Below, piece after piece: positions 49,974-57,756 of a stretch of 64,000 nucleotides of DNA. Under the pieces are notes generated by a model that was not told where the DNA came from, did no database searches, and saw only the letters and a list, made by a program, of their open reading frames with translations. Position numbers and translations under genes: made by a program. Each line of letters begins with the position of its first letter. Position 1 is the stretch's first letter. The DNA is from Xenophilus aerolatus (GTDB lineage Bacteria; Pseudomonadota; Gammaproteobacteria; Burkholderiales; Burkholderiaceae_C), in assembly GCA_030418545.1 (NCBI GenBank), contig QAIB01000001.1:310001-374000 (forward strand), in the 5' to 3' direction.

Positions 49974-50614
49974 CAGCGAAGCGGAAGGGTGAGTACTGCG
50001 GCCAGCGGCAGGCCCTGTACGGGCAAGCTGCTGGCCAGGACCACGGCCTGGCGCATGCCCTGGCTCGCGCGCTCGGCCAGCACCTGCCACAGCCAGCGCA
50101 CCGAGGCCTTGTCGAGTGCGGCCGTGGGCTCGTCGAGCAGCACCAGCGCGCGGCCGCTGGCCAGCGCGGCGGCCAGCGCCACCTTGCGCCGCGAGCCGGT
50201 GGAGAGCATGTCCATGCGCTTGTCGAGGTGCTCGCCCAGCGCGAAGCCCTCGACGATCGAGGACCAGCGCGCTGCATCGAAGCCCGGGTCGTGCTCACGC
50301 CAGGTGGCGGTGCAGTCGCGCGGCGTGAGCGCATCGAGCGCCGCGTCGCGCGCATCGACATGGAACACGGCATGCCGGTAGGCCTGTGGTGCATGCGCGA
50401 GCTCGATGGCGCCCAGCACCAGCGTGCCCTGCGCGGGTTGTTTGCCGGCCAGAACGCGCAGCAGCGTGCTTTTGCCCGAGCCGGTGTCGCCCTCGACCAG
50501 CGTGAGGCCTGCAGGCAGGGCGAGCGACTCACAGGAGATCAACGGCGCTTCTCCGGGGAAGGCCACCCGCAAGCGGTGGATCTGGAGGACGGGAGCGGAG
50601 GAGGGGTCAGTCAT
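49973..50614 (-). CDS. Orphan ABC transporter ATPase
   Basis: A 213-residue ATP-binding subunit: Walker A GDTGSGKST (42-50), signature LSTGSRRKVAL, Walker B LVLLDEPTAAL. The signature departs from LSGGQ. No permease gene lies on either side, only the exported protein coupled by a one-base overlap. It may serve a permease elsewhere or act on another process. Short length and a C-terminal region lacking the usual H-loop histidine (VVLASSLPVQG) suggest specialised or weakened activity. Confidence 0.82.
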   Translation of the reverse strand: MTDPSSAPVLQIHRLRVAFPGEAPLISCESLALPAGLTLVEGDTGSGKSTLLRVLAGKQPAQGTLVLGAIELAHAPQAYRHAVFHVDARDAALDALTPRDCTATWREHDPGFDAARWSSIVEGFALGEHLDKRMDMLSTGSRRKVALAAALASGRALVLLDEPTAALDKASVRWLWQVLAERASQGMRQAVVLASSLPVQGLPLAAVLTLPLR

Positions 50615-50691
50615 GGCGCGGACTCGTCTTCAACGCCGCAGGGCGGTCGTCGGAGGACCGCATTGTCGTAGCGCCGCGGTGCGCCCCCCTG

Positions 50692-51198
50692 TCAGGTGCG
50701 GTGCCGCTGGTCGATCAGGCGTGCCGTCAGGTCGGCCGCCATCCGCAGGCGCTTGAGGTCGCGATCGACAAGCGGCCGTGCCGCCTCGAAGCTGAAGCAG
50801 CACATCGTGCCGTAGATGCTGCCGTCACCCAGCACGACGGGTGTGCTCAGGTGCGAACCGATGCTGAAGGACGGTGCCGGCAGCTCGGCGGCGCCGGGCA
50901 GCAGGCGAACGTCCTGGATGCTCTGCGGCAGGCGGCCGTCGATCACACGCTGGCAGAAGCTTTCTTCCGCCGGGTCCGAGTCGCCAGTGGCGATCACCTC
51001 GGCGCCGGCGCGCGTGTCGACGGTGATGAAGTAGCGCCGCCCGCCGTGCAGGTGCGAGACGAAGGCCACGTCCATCTGCATATGCTCGCGCATGAGCCGC
51101 ACCACCTCGTGCACCGCGCGATCGATGCGCTCGGCAGGCGCATCCGCGGGCAATGCAGCCGCACGCCCGAGTGCTTCTTCCAACGGTTCAACGGCCAT
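50692..51198 (-). CDS. GAF-domain protein
   Basis: A 168-residue protein made of one GAF domain: VVRLMREHMQMDVAFVSHLHGGRRYFITVDT, EESFCQRVIDGRLPQSIQDV, IGSHLSTPVVLGDGSIYGTMCCFSFEARP-type end. GAF modules bind small ligands or nucleotides; no catalytic output is attached. Start ATG 51198 has no strong Shine-Dalgarno but fits the domain. It is not clearly linked to its neighbours. Confidence 0.85.
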   Translation of the reverse strand: MAVEPLEEALGRAAALPADAPAERIDRAVHEVVRLMREHMQMDVAFVSHLHGGRRYFITVDTRAGAEVIATGDSDPAEESFCQRVIDGRLPQSIQDVRLLPGAAELPAPSFSIGSHLSTPVVLGDGSIYGTMCCFSFEAARPLVDRDLKRLRMAADLTARLIDQRHRT

Positions 51199-51271
51199 CG
51201 CGCCCGACTCCTGTTTGACGCCCTTTTAAGGTGCAACCGGCGCGCTCGTCAATCGGTGCGGCGCCGGTCTC

Positions 51272-52156
51272 TCAGGCGTCGATGAACAGGGCGGGGTCGA
51301 CCATGGCGCGATTCAGCATCACCGACCAGTGCAGGTGCGGGCCCGTTACGCGGCCGGTGGCGCCCACCGCGCAGAAGGCGTCGCCGGGCTTGACCCTGTC
51401 GCCCACCTTGCAGTCGATGCGGCTCAGGTGGCAGTACATGCTGAGCAGGCCCGCGCCATGGTCGAGCCACACGGTGCCGCCGTTGAAGAAGTAGTCGCCG
51501 GTGTCGATCACCCGGCCCGCGAGCGGCGCGCGGACGGGCGTGCCGGTGCCGGCCGCGATGTCCATGCCGCTGTGCGGATTGCGCGACTGCCCGTTGAAGA
51601 CGCGGCGCAGGCCGAAGGAGCTGGAGCGCCGGCCGGGCACGGGCACTGCCATGTGCAGCGTCGCAGGCGGTGCGTCGGTGAAGGTCGCCATCACGCCCGC
51701 CAGGTGGGTGCGCTCGCGCTCGTAGCGCGCCGTGTCCTCCGCGGACAGGTCGACGGTGCCCGGCGCCACCTTCAGGTGCTGCTCGCGGTACTGCTTGGGG
51801 GCGACGGTGTACGGGATGCTGCGCCCGGCCCTGGTGATGGCCGCCTCGCCCGGCGTGGCCGCCAGGGGAATGCCGACCAGCGCAGTCCAGTCGATCGCAT
51901 CGCCCACCACCAGCAGCGGCACCTGCGCGTCGCCCACGCGGGTGTGTGCCGTGGGCCGGTCGGCCGCCGGCCCGAGGGACAGCCGCGCCACGCCGCCCGG
52001 CACGGCCAGCGCCTTCGGCCACAGCGGGGGCGCGGGCGGAGCAGGGGGCGCGGCCTTGGCGCGCGCGGCCCAGACGGCAGGGGTGGCAAGGCTGGCGGCC
52101 AGGCCGGCGATCACATGGCGGCGGGGCAGCGAAGGGGCGGGGGAGGCGGATGTCAT
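51272..52156 (-). CDS. M23-family metallopeptidase
   Basis: A 294-residue exported peptidase. The N-terminus has a twin-arginine-like start (PRRHVIAGLAASLATPAVWA). The LytM/M23 zinc domain has H195-x3-D199 (NPHSGMD), H243 (MYCHLS) and H274-x-H276 (GPHLHW), all ligands present. It should cleave peptide bridges in peptidoglycan in the periplasm. The region before it (about 45-130) includes a beta-rich domain common in this subgroup. Confidence 0.92.
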   Translation of the reverse strand: MTSASPAPSLPRRHVIAGLAASLATPAVWAARAKAAPPAPPAPPLWPKALAVPGGVARLSLGPAADRPTAHTRVGDAQVPLLVVGDAIDWTALVGIPLAATPGEAAITRAGRSIPYTVAPKQYREQHLKVAPGTVDLSAEDTARYERERTHLAGVMATFTDAPPATLHMAVPVPGRRSSSFGLRRVFNGQSRNPHSGMDIAAGTGTPVRAPLAGRVIDTGDYFFNGGTVWLDHGAGLLSMYCHLSRIDCKVGDRVKPGDAFCAVGATGRVTGPHLHWSVMLNRAMVDPALFIDA

Positions 52157-52213
52157 GCAGGGCGCGGGATTTGGGGGCGAATGGGCCGCTCACGCCCACG
52201 GGGCGGGCACGGC

Positions 52214-52256
52214 ACGCTATGAAGTCTATAGCGGCTGCGGCCCCCGCCGTGCGTCA
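52214..52256 (-). repeat. Dispersed intergenic repeat, copy 8 (short, reverse)
   Basis: GCTAT-GAAGTCT-ATAGC at 52216-52232, with a GC-rich block next to it that reads GGCGGGGGCCGCAGCC on the minus strand. Only the terminal half of the element is recognisable. It lies in the gap between two minus-strand genes, close to the end of the VOC gene. Confidence 0.6.
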
Positions 52257-52697
52257 CCCCTGCGGCAGGGCCGACGCCTCGTACTGCTGCACGAACTCGC
52301 CCGTCGGCGGAATCGGCGTGATCACGTCGATCAGCACGCCGTTGGGGTCGCGGGTGATGAAGTGCCGCTGGCCGAAGGCCTCGTCGCGCAGCGGCAGCAG
52401 CACCGGCAGGCCGGCGGCCTGCACGCGGGCATGGAAGGCGTCCACGTCCTCCACCTCGAAATTCAGCAGCAGGCCGGCCGCGACCTGCCCGCGCGCGGCC
52501 TCGGGGATGGTGGCGTGGCGGCCGTCGAGCACCGCCAGGTTGACGGCGGCGTCGCCTTCGAGCTGCAGGTGGACGTACCAGTCGCTCGTGAACAGCGGCA
52601 CGAAGCCGAAGTGCGTGCGCCAGAACGCGGCGGTGCCGGCGACGTCGCGGGTCATGACGACGGGGTAGTAGCTGCTGACCTTGAAGGGTGCCGACAT
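52254..52697 (-). CDS. VOC/glyoxalase-family protein
   Basis: A 147-residue VOC protein: [89 protein letters not shown]. Metal-binding positions typical of glyoxalases (H/E) are partly present. AGGAGAA precedes ATG 52697. It is divergent from a TetR gene with a duplicated operator between, so it is probably its regulated target. Confidence 0.88.
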   Translation of the reverse strand: MSAPFKVSSYYPVVMTRDVAGTAAFWRTHFGFVPLFTSDWYVHLQLEGDAAVNLAVLDGRHATIPEAARGQVAAGLLLNFEVEDVDAFHARVQAAGLPVLLPLRDEAFGQRHFITRDPNGVLIDVITPIPPTGEFVQQYEASALPQG

Positions 52698-52723
52698 GGC
52701 TTCTCCTCGAAAGGGTTGAATTA

Positions 52724-52771
52724 ACATACAGGCCGCATGTTTTATTCAAGATTAACGTACAGGCTGTATGT
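52724..52771. promoter_or_regulatory. Duplicated TetR operator
   Basis: Two direct copies of a 17-bp imperfect palindrome: ACATACAGGCCGCATGT (52724-52740) and ACGTACAGGCTGTATGT (52755-52771), each preceded by TTA, 31 bases apart. They lie between the VOC gene and the TetR gene and touch the latter's ATG. Confidence 0.78.
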
Positions 52772-53398
52772 ATGTCAGTGGATGACCCTGCCGATCGCAA
52801 GTCCATGACCGCCGAGGTCGACCCGCCCGCCCCGCGCAGCAACCGCGAACGCACCGAGGCCACGCGGGGTGCGCTGATGGATGCGGCGCGAAGGCTCTTT
52901 GTCGAGAAGGGCTATGCCGACACCTCCACGCCGGAGGTGGTGGCCGCGGCGGGCACCACGCGCGGCGCGCTGTACCACCATTTCGTCGACAAGCGCGACC
53001 TGTTCCGCGCCGTGCTGGCGCGCGAGATGGCGGCCGTGGCCGAGGACATCCGCGCCGCCGCGCGCGAGGGCCTGCCGCCGCTGAAGGCGCTGGTCGCCGG
53101 CAGCGACGCCTACCTGCGTGCGATGACGGCGCCGGGCCGCACGCGGCTGTTGCTGGTCGACGGGCCGGCCGTGCTGGGCCTGGCGGAGGTGCTGGCGATG
53201 GATGGGGCTGCCGCCGCGGCCACGCTCGCCGAGGGGCTGACCGCCGCTGGCGTCACGCCGCGCGGCGTGGCGCTGCCGGTCCTCGCCGACCTCTTGTCGG
53301 CGGCCTTCGACCGCGCGGCGCTGGCGGTCGATGCGGGTGGCGACCTCAAGGCGCAGCAGGCGGCGATGGCCTGGCTGCTGCGCAAGCTGGCGGACTGA
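52772..53398 (+). CDS. TetR-family regulator of the VOC gene
   Basis: A 208-residue TetR protein: helix-turn-helix RGALMDAARRLFVEKGYADTSTPEVVAAAGTTRGALYHHFVDKRDLF, then a helical ligand domain of about 130 residues. ATG 52772 directly follows the operator, so bound repressor would block its own transcription; ATG 52805 (MTAEV) is an alternative. It is divergent from the VOC-family gene. Confidence 0.9.
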   Translation: MSVDDPADRKSMTAEVDPPAPRSNRERTEATRGALMDAARRLFVEKGYADTSTPEVVAAAGTTRGALYHHFVDKRDLFRAVLAREMAAVAEDIRAAAREGLPPLKALVAGSDAYLRAMTAPGRTRLLLVDGPAVLGLAEVLAMDGAAAAATLAEGLTAAGVTPRGVALPVLADLLSAAFDRAALAVDAGGDLKAQQAAMAWLLRKLAD

Positions 53399-53410
53399 GC
53401 GCCGCGTCGG

Positions 53411-53479
53411 CGTTTCGAGCAAAAAGTGGCTGCGGCGCCCGTCCCATGGCCGCGAGCAGCTAGGAAATCAATAACAAAT
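53411..53479 (+). repeat. Dispersed intergenic repeat, copy 9
   Basis: A forward copy: CGTTTCGAGCAAAAAGTGGC, TGCGGCGCCCGTCCCATGGC, CGCGAGCAGCTAGGAAATCAATAAC. The arms have decayed (GCTAG, ATAAC). It lies between the convergent TetR and Acg-like genes. Confidence 0.75.
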
Positions 53480-53513
53480 CGGATTCGGTGCCGGCATCGT
53501 TGGCCGCCCGCGC

Positions 53514-54620
53514 TCAGGCCAGAACCTGTGCCACCGGCCGCCGGGGCGACCAGGGCATGCGCGGCCCTCTGCCGAAGCGCAGCACCAGGTCGGGCCGACG
53601 CCCGGGCAGGCCGGCCAGCACGGCCAGTTCGGCGCGCAGGGAAGGCACCTCCACCGGCTGGTTCAGGAAGCTGGTCCGCACGTCCAGGCGCGTGGCCGCA
53701 AGTTGCAGGCGCTGGCTGGCACGACCGACCTGCACCCAGCCGGCGGCGTTGTCCTGCTGGGCGAACAGCAACACCGCGCCTGCCGACGCATCGAGCAGCG
53801 CCGCCTGGCGGGCGCTGTCCGACGCGGGCCGCACCGCCAGCCGGAAAGCCAGCGGTCCCAGCCAGGCCGGCAGGCTGGGATTGCCGGTCGTGGCGCTGTA
53901 CAGGCCATCGCCCCGCGCCATGGCCTGCGCCGGGTTGAAACGCAGCCATTGCTGCACCTCGGCGACGAAAGCGGCGTCACGCCACTGCGCCGTGTTGCCG
54001 GCCACCACCAGGTCGCGCAGGCGGGCCCGCCGCGCGCGGTCGGTGAGGATCACGACATCGACGCCGGGCAGGGTGGCGGCCTGCTCGAGCTGCGCCAGCT
54101 CGGCGGGTGCCAACGGCTGGGGGTCGTAGGCGGCGCGGGTGGACTGCCGCCAGGGGATGGCCTCGGCCAGAGCGTGGGCCGTGGACGTCCCCGAGGCCGT
54201 GAAGGCGCAGCGCACGCCGGTCGGGCCGGCGGACTCGAGCGTGCCTGCCTGGGCCGACAGGGTGGCGGCCAGCAAGAGGTTCTCCGCCGCGCAACCCAGG
54301 CTCACATGCAGGTGGTGGTCGTCCCGATCCACCACCGGCGTGCGGCGATCGGGGGCCGGCATCAGCGTGATGGCGCGAGGCCGCGCGGCCGATCCGTCAA
54401 GCGCGAAGTGCCAGGGCTGCGTGTTGTGGCTGTTCGCGGCCAGCGTCGCATAGCGCACCCATTCCGCAGCGCCCAGCGCCGGCGACAGCGGCGAGCGCAG
54501 GCCGCGCGCCCAGGTGTCGTAGCGCGCTGCTGAGCCCATGCCACGACGCCACGTCACCGCAATCGCCGCCGCCAGGGCGGCCGTTCCCACGCCGGCCGCC
54601 AGAAGGGTTCGCCTGTTCAT
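53514..54620 (-). CDS. Acg-like FMN-binding nitroreductase-fold protein
   Basis: A 368-residue protein with an N-terminal signal anchor (MNRRTLLAAGVGTAALAAAIA, twin-arginine-like) and two nitroreductase-like halves. The block ATLAANSHNTQPWHF is the FMN-contact motif of the Acg family (Mycobacterium Acg relatives), and SLGCAAENLLLAA follows. It may be a flavin-storing or reducing protein at the membrane. AGVQVGRASQRLQL-like helix near 300 completes the second half. Role in the cell unknown. Confidence 0.82.
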   Translation of the reverse strand: MNRRTLLAAGVGTAALAAAIAVTWRRGMGSAARYDTWARGLRSPLSPALGAAEWVRYATLAANSHNTQPWHFALDGSAARPRAITLMPAPDRRTPVVDRDDHHLHVSLGCAAENLLLAATLSAQAGTLESAGPTGVRCAFTASGTSTAHALAEAIPWRQSTRAAYDPQPLAPAELAQLEQAATLPGVDVVILTDRARRARLRDLVVAGNTAQWRDAAFVAEVQQWLRFNPAQAMARGDGLYSATTGNPSLPAWLGPLAFRLAVRPASDSARQAALLDASAGAVLLFAQQDNAAGWVQVGRASQRLQLAATRLDVRTSFLNQPVEVPSLRAELAVLAGLPGRRPDLVLRFGRGPRMPWSPRRPVAQVLA

Positions 54621-54696
54621 CGGCCGCCATTGTGGGCCGGTGCACACGGCGGACCCTTGACGCGGCACAAGGGCCCAAGTCGGCAGCTAGCAGCAG

Positions 54697-54927
54697 CTAG
54701 CAGCAGCGTCCCTTGCCCGCGCCGTAGCGTGCCTCCAGCCGCTCGCGGAAGAAGGCCTCGTAGCTCATCGGCGCGCGGTCCGGGTGGGTGGCCGCCATGT
54801 GCGACAGGTAGGTGTCGTAGTCGGGCAGCCCCACCATCAGCCGGAGCGACTGGCCCAGCGCGCGCGTCGAGCGGGCGAGGTAGCGCCCCGCCTCGGGCAG
54901 GTCGAGGCCGCCAAGCTTCATTATCAT
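54697..54927 (-). CDS. ybdD: YbdD/YjiX family small protein (DUF466)
   Basis: A 76-residue protein with the family pattern LARSTRALGQSLRLMVGLPDYDTYLSHMAATHPDRAPMSYEAFFRERLEARYG and the usual cysteine end (GKGRCC). It always accompanies CstA/BtsT-type carriers and is needed for their function in other bacteria. Its ATG (54927) overlaps the cstA stop by 4 bases. A direct repeat CAGCAGCTAG spans its stop codon. Confidence 0.92.
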   Translation of the reverse strand: MIMKLGGLDLPEAGRYLARSTRALGQSLRLMVGLPDYDTYLSHMAATHPDRAPMSYEAFFRERLEARYGAGKGRCC

Positions 54928-56990
54928 CGCGCGGGCGCTGCCGCGAGCGGCTCGTAGGGCGTCTCGTGCACGGTCGGCCGGTTGGCGGCGCGCGCGGCCA
55001 GGCAGGCCTTGATGCTGTAGACCAGCACGCTCAGCACCACGAACATGAACAGGGCGCACAGCCCGGCGTCGAGCCGGTCGTTGAAGACGATGCGGGCCAT
55101 CGCCTCGGGCGTCTTGGCCGGCGCCACCAGCACGCCGTTGGCCAGGCCCTCGGTGTAGCGCGCGGCGTGCGACAGGAAGCCCACCTTCGGGTCGGCCGAG
55201 AAGATCTTCTGCCAGCCGGCCGTGAGCGTGCAGGCCAGCAGCCAGGCCGCCGGCGCTGCCGCCACCCAGGCGTAGCGCTCGCGCTTCATGCGGAACAGCA
55301 CCACCACGCCCAGCATCAGCGCCACGGCGGCCAGCATCTGGTTGGAGATGCCGAACAGCGGCCACAGCGTGTTGATGCCGCCCAGCGGATCGACCACGCC
55401 CTGGTAGAGGAAGTAGCCCCAGGCCGCCACGGTGAGTGCGGTGGCGAAGAGGTTGGCGGGCAGCGAGTCGGTGCGCTTGAGCGCGGGCACGAAGCTGCCC
55501 ATCAGGTCCTGCAGCATGAAGCGGCCGGCGCGGGTGCCGGCGTCGACGGCGGTGAGGATGAACAGCGCCTCGAACAGGATCGCGAAGTGGTACCAGAAGG
55601 CCATCATGGCGGGGCCGCCGATGGCCTGGTGCAGGATGTGGGCCATGCCCACGGCCAGGGTCGGCGCGCCGCCGGCGCGGCCGAGGATGGTGCTTTCGCC
55701 CACGTCCTTGGCGGTCTGCAGCAGCATGTCGGGCGTGACGGTGAAGCCCCAGCCGGAGATCACCTTCGCCACGGCTTCGGGCGTGCTGCCGACCAGCGCG
55801 GCGGGGCTGTTCATCGCGAAGTACACGCCCGGCTCGATGCACGAGGCCGCGACGAGTGCCATCACCGCGACGAAGGACTCGGCCAGCATGCCTCCGTAGC
55901 CGATGAAGCGGGCGTGCTTCTCGTTGTCCAGCATCTTGGGCGTGGTCCCCGAGGAGATCAGCGCGTGGAAGCCCGACACCGCGCCGCAGGCGATGGTGAT
56001 GAAGAGGAAGGGGAACAGGCTGCCCGACCACACCGGCCCGTTGCCCTGCGCGAACTGCGTAAGCGCCGGCATCTGCAGCGTGGGCATCACGAACACGATG
56101 CCGATGGCCAGCGCGACGATGGTGCCGATCTTCAGGAAGGTCGAGAGGTAGTCGCGCGGCGCCAGCAGCAGCCACACCGGCAGGCTGGCGGCCACGAAGC
56201 CGTAGCCCACCAGCATCCAGGTGAGCGCCTTGCCGTCGAAGGTGAAGAGCGGCGCCCACGTCGGGCTCTGGCTCACGGCCTGGCCGCCGAAGATGGCCGC
56301 CATCAGCAGCACGAAGCCGATGATGGAGACTTCGCCGATGCGGCCCGGGCGGATGTAGCGCAGGTACAGGCCCATGAACACCGCCACCGGAATGGTCGCC
56401 GCCACGGTGAAGGTGCCCCAGGGAGACTCGGCCAGCGCCTTCACCACGATCAGGGCCAGCACCGCCAGGATGATGATCATGATCATGAAGGTGCCGAAGA
56501 GGGCGATCATGCCGGGCACCACGCCCATCTCCTGCTTGACCAGGTCGCCCAGCGAGCGGCCGTCGCGCCGCGTGGAGATGAAAAGGATGATGAAGTCCTG
56601 CACCGCGCCGGCGAACACCACGCCCGCCAGCACCCACAGCAGGCCGGGCAGGTAGCCCATCTGCGCCGCCAGCACCGGGCCCACCAGCGGGCCCGCGCCC
56701 GCGATGGCCGCGAAGTGGTGGCCGAACAGCACGTTCTTGTCGGTCGGCACGTAGTCCAGGCCGTCGTTGTGGCGGTGCGCCGGCGTCTTGCGGCTGCCGT
56801 CCAGGCCGAGCACCTTGTCGGCGATGAAGAGGCTGTAGTAGCGGTAGGCGATCAGGTAGACGCAGATGGCGGCCGTGACCACCCACAACGCGTTGATGCT
56901 TTCGCCCCGGCTGAGGGCCACGGTGCCGAGCGCGAAGGCGCCGACCACGGCCACGACCAGCCACACCAGGTGGCGGCGGATGCTGTGCAT
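54924..56990 (-). CDS. cstA: CstA-family carbon starvation/pyruvate carrier
   Basis: A 688-residue inner-membrane protein with about 16-18 helices. The family blocks AIAGAGPLVGPVLAAQMGYLPGLLWVLAG, FHALISSGTTPKMLDNEKHARFIGYGGMLAES and GGINTLWPLFGISNQMLAAVALML are present. CstA and BtsT import pyruvate or peptides when carbon is scarce. ATG 56990 follows GAGGAGA. It is coupled to ybdD and preceded, on the same strand, by a two-component system that probably controls it. Confidence 0.94.
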   Translation of the reverse strand: MHSIRRHLVWLVVAVVGAFALGTVALSRGESINALWVVTAAICVYLIAYRYYSLFIADKVLGLDGSRKTPAHRHNDGLDYVPTDKNVLFGHHFAAIAGAGPLVGPVLAAQMGYLPGLLWVLAGVVFAGAVQDFIILFISTRRDGRSLGDLVKQEMGVVPGMIALFGTFMIMIIILAVLALIVVKALAESPWGTFTVAATIPVAVFMGLYLRYIRPGRIGEVSIIGFVLLMAAIFGGQAVSQSPTWAPLFTFDGKALTWMLVGYGFVAASLPVWLLLAPRDYLSTFLKIGTIVALAIGIVFVMPTLQMPALTQFAQGNGPVWSGSLFPFLFITIACGAVSGFHALISSGTTPKMLDNEKHARFIGYGGMLAESFVAVMALVAASCIEPGVYFAMNSPAALVGSTPEAVAKVISGWGFTVTPDMLLQTAKDVGESTILGRAGGAPTLAVGMAHILHQAIGGPAMMAFWYHFAILFEALFILTAVDAGTRAGRFMLQDLMGSFVPALKRTDSLPANLFATALTVAAWGYFLYQGVVDPLGGINTLWPLFGISNQMLAAVALMLGVVVLFRMKRERYAWVAAAPAAWLLACTLTAGWQKIFSADPKVGFLSHAARYTEGLANGVLVAPAKTPEAMARIVFNDRLDAGLCALFMFVVLSVLVYSIKACLAARAANRPTVHETPYEPLAAAPAR

Positions 56991-57117
56991 GATGATGTCT
57001 CCTCGGGTTGGAACCCCGGGAGTCTTTCTTGTGCAAGGCGGCGGCGCATCGGTTGCAGTGCGCAGGCGGCTTGCGCAGGATTGCCTAAGGGACAACCCTA
57101 GGGATGCGCCCCGCGGT

Positions 57118-57756
57118 TCAGCCGCCGCCGAACTGCCGCGTGTGCTCCACCGCGTACTTGATGAGCTCGGCCTGGCCGTCGATGCCCAGGCGGCGCTTGA
57201 TGCTCTGGCGGTGGGCGTCGACGGTGCGCACGCTCAGGCCCAGGCTGCGGGCGATCTGCTTGCTCGATTCGCCGCGGCCCAGCGCGGTGAGGATCTCGGC
57301 CTCCCGGGGCGTGAGCAAGGGCCGTGCCGCCTGGTTGCGAAACAGCTTCTTCGATACCGCGGGGCTGAGGAAGGTGCCGCCGGCCGACACCGCCTCGATC
57401 GCGGCCACGATTTCCGAGGCGGGCGCGTCCTTGAGCACGTAGCCGTGCGCGCCCGCCTGCAGCGCGCGCTGCACGTACTCGGGGTTGTCGTACATGCTCA
57501 GCATCACGACGTGCGGCGGCGCGGAACGCTGCAGCAGCAGCGCGGCCAGCTCGATGCCGTTCATGTCCTTCATGCCGACGTCGACCAGCATCAGGTCGGG
57601 GCGCAAGGCGTCGACCTGTGCCAGCGCCTCGGCGGCGCTGCCCGCCTCGCCCACGATCTCCAGCCCCGGCATCGCGCCCAGGCGCGCGCGCAGGCCGTCG
57701 CGCACCAGCGGGTGGTCGTCGACGAGGAAGAGTCGCACGGGCGCTGCAGTGCTCAT
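57118..57756 (-). CDS. NarL/FixJ-type response regulator
   Basis: A 212-residue regulator: receiver with acidic pair D13-D14, phospho-acceptor D59 (LMLVDVGM) and a lysine in YVLKDAPAS; C-terminal LuxR-type helix-turn-helix LTPREAEILTALGRGESSKQIARSLGLSVRTVDAHRQSIKRRLGI. Its ATG overlaps the kinase gene's stop by 4 bases, so the two form a pair. It lies 127 bases upstream of cstA on the same strand, its probable target. Confidence 0.93.
   Translation of the reverse strand: MSTAAPVRLFLVDDHPLVRDGLRARLGAMPGLEIVGEAGSAAEALAQVDALRPDLMLVDVGMKDMNGIELAALLLQRSAPPHVVMLSMYDNPEYVQRALQAGAHGYVLKDAPASEIVAAIEAVSAGGTFLSPAVSKKLFRNQAARPLLTPREAEILTALGRGESSKQIARSLGLSVRTVDAHRQSIKRRLGIDGQAELIKYAVEHTRQFGGG

Noticed and set aside
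54630-57101. 823-codon open frame on the plus strand opposite cstA
   Set aside because: It is a Gly/His/Gln/Arg-rich antisense shadow of a well-recognised membrane protein; GC-rich third positions remove stops from the opposite strand.
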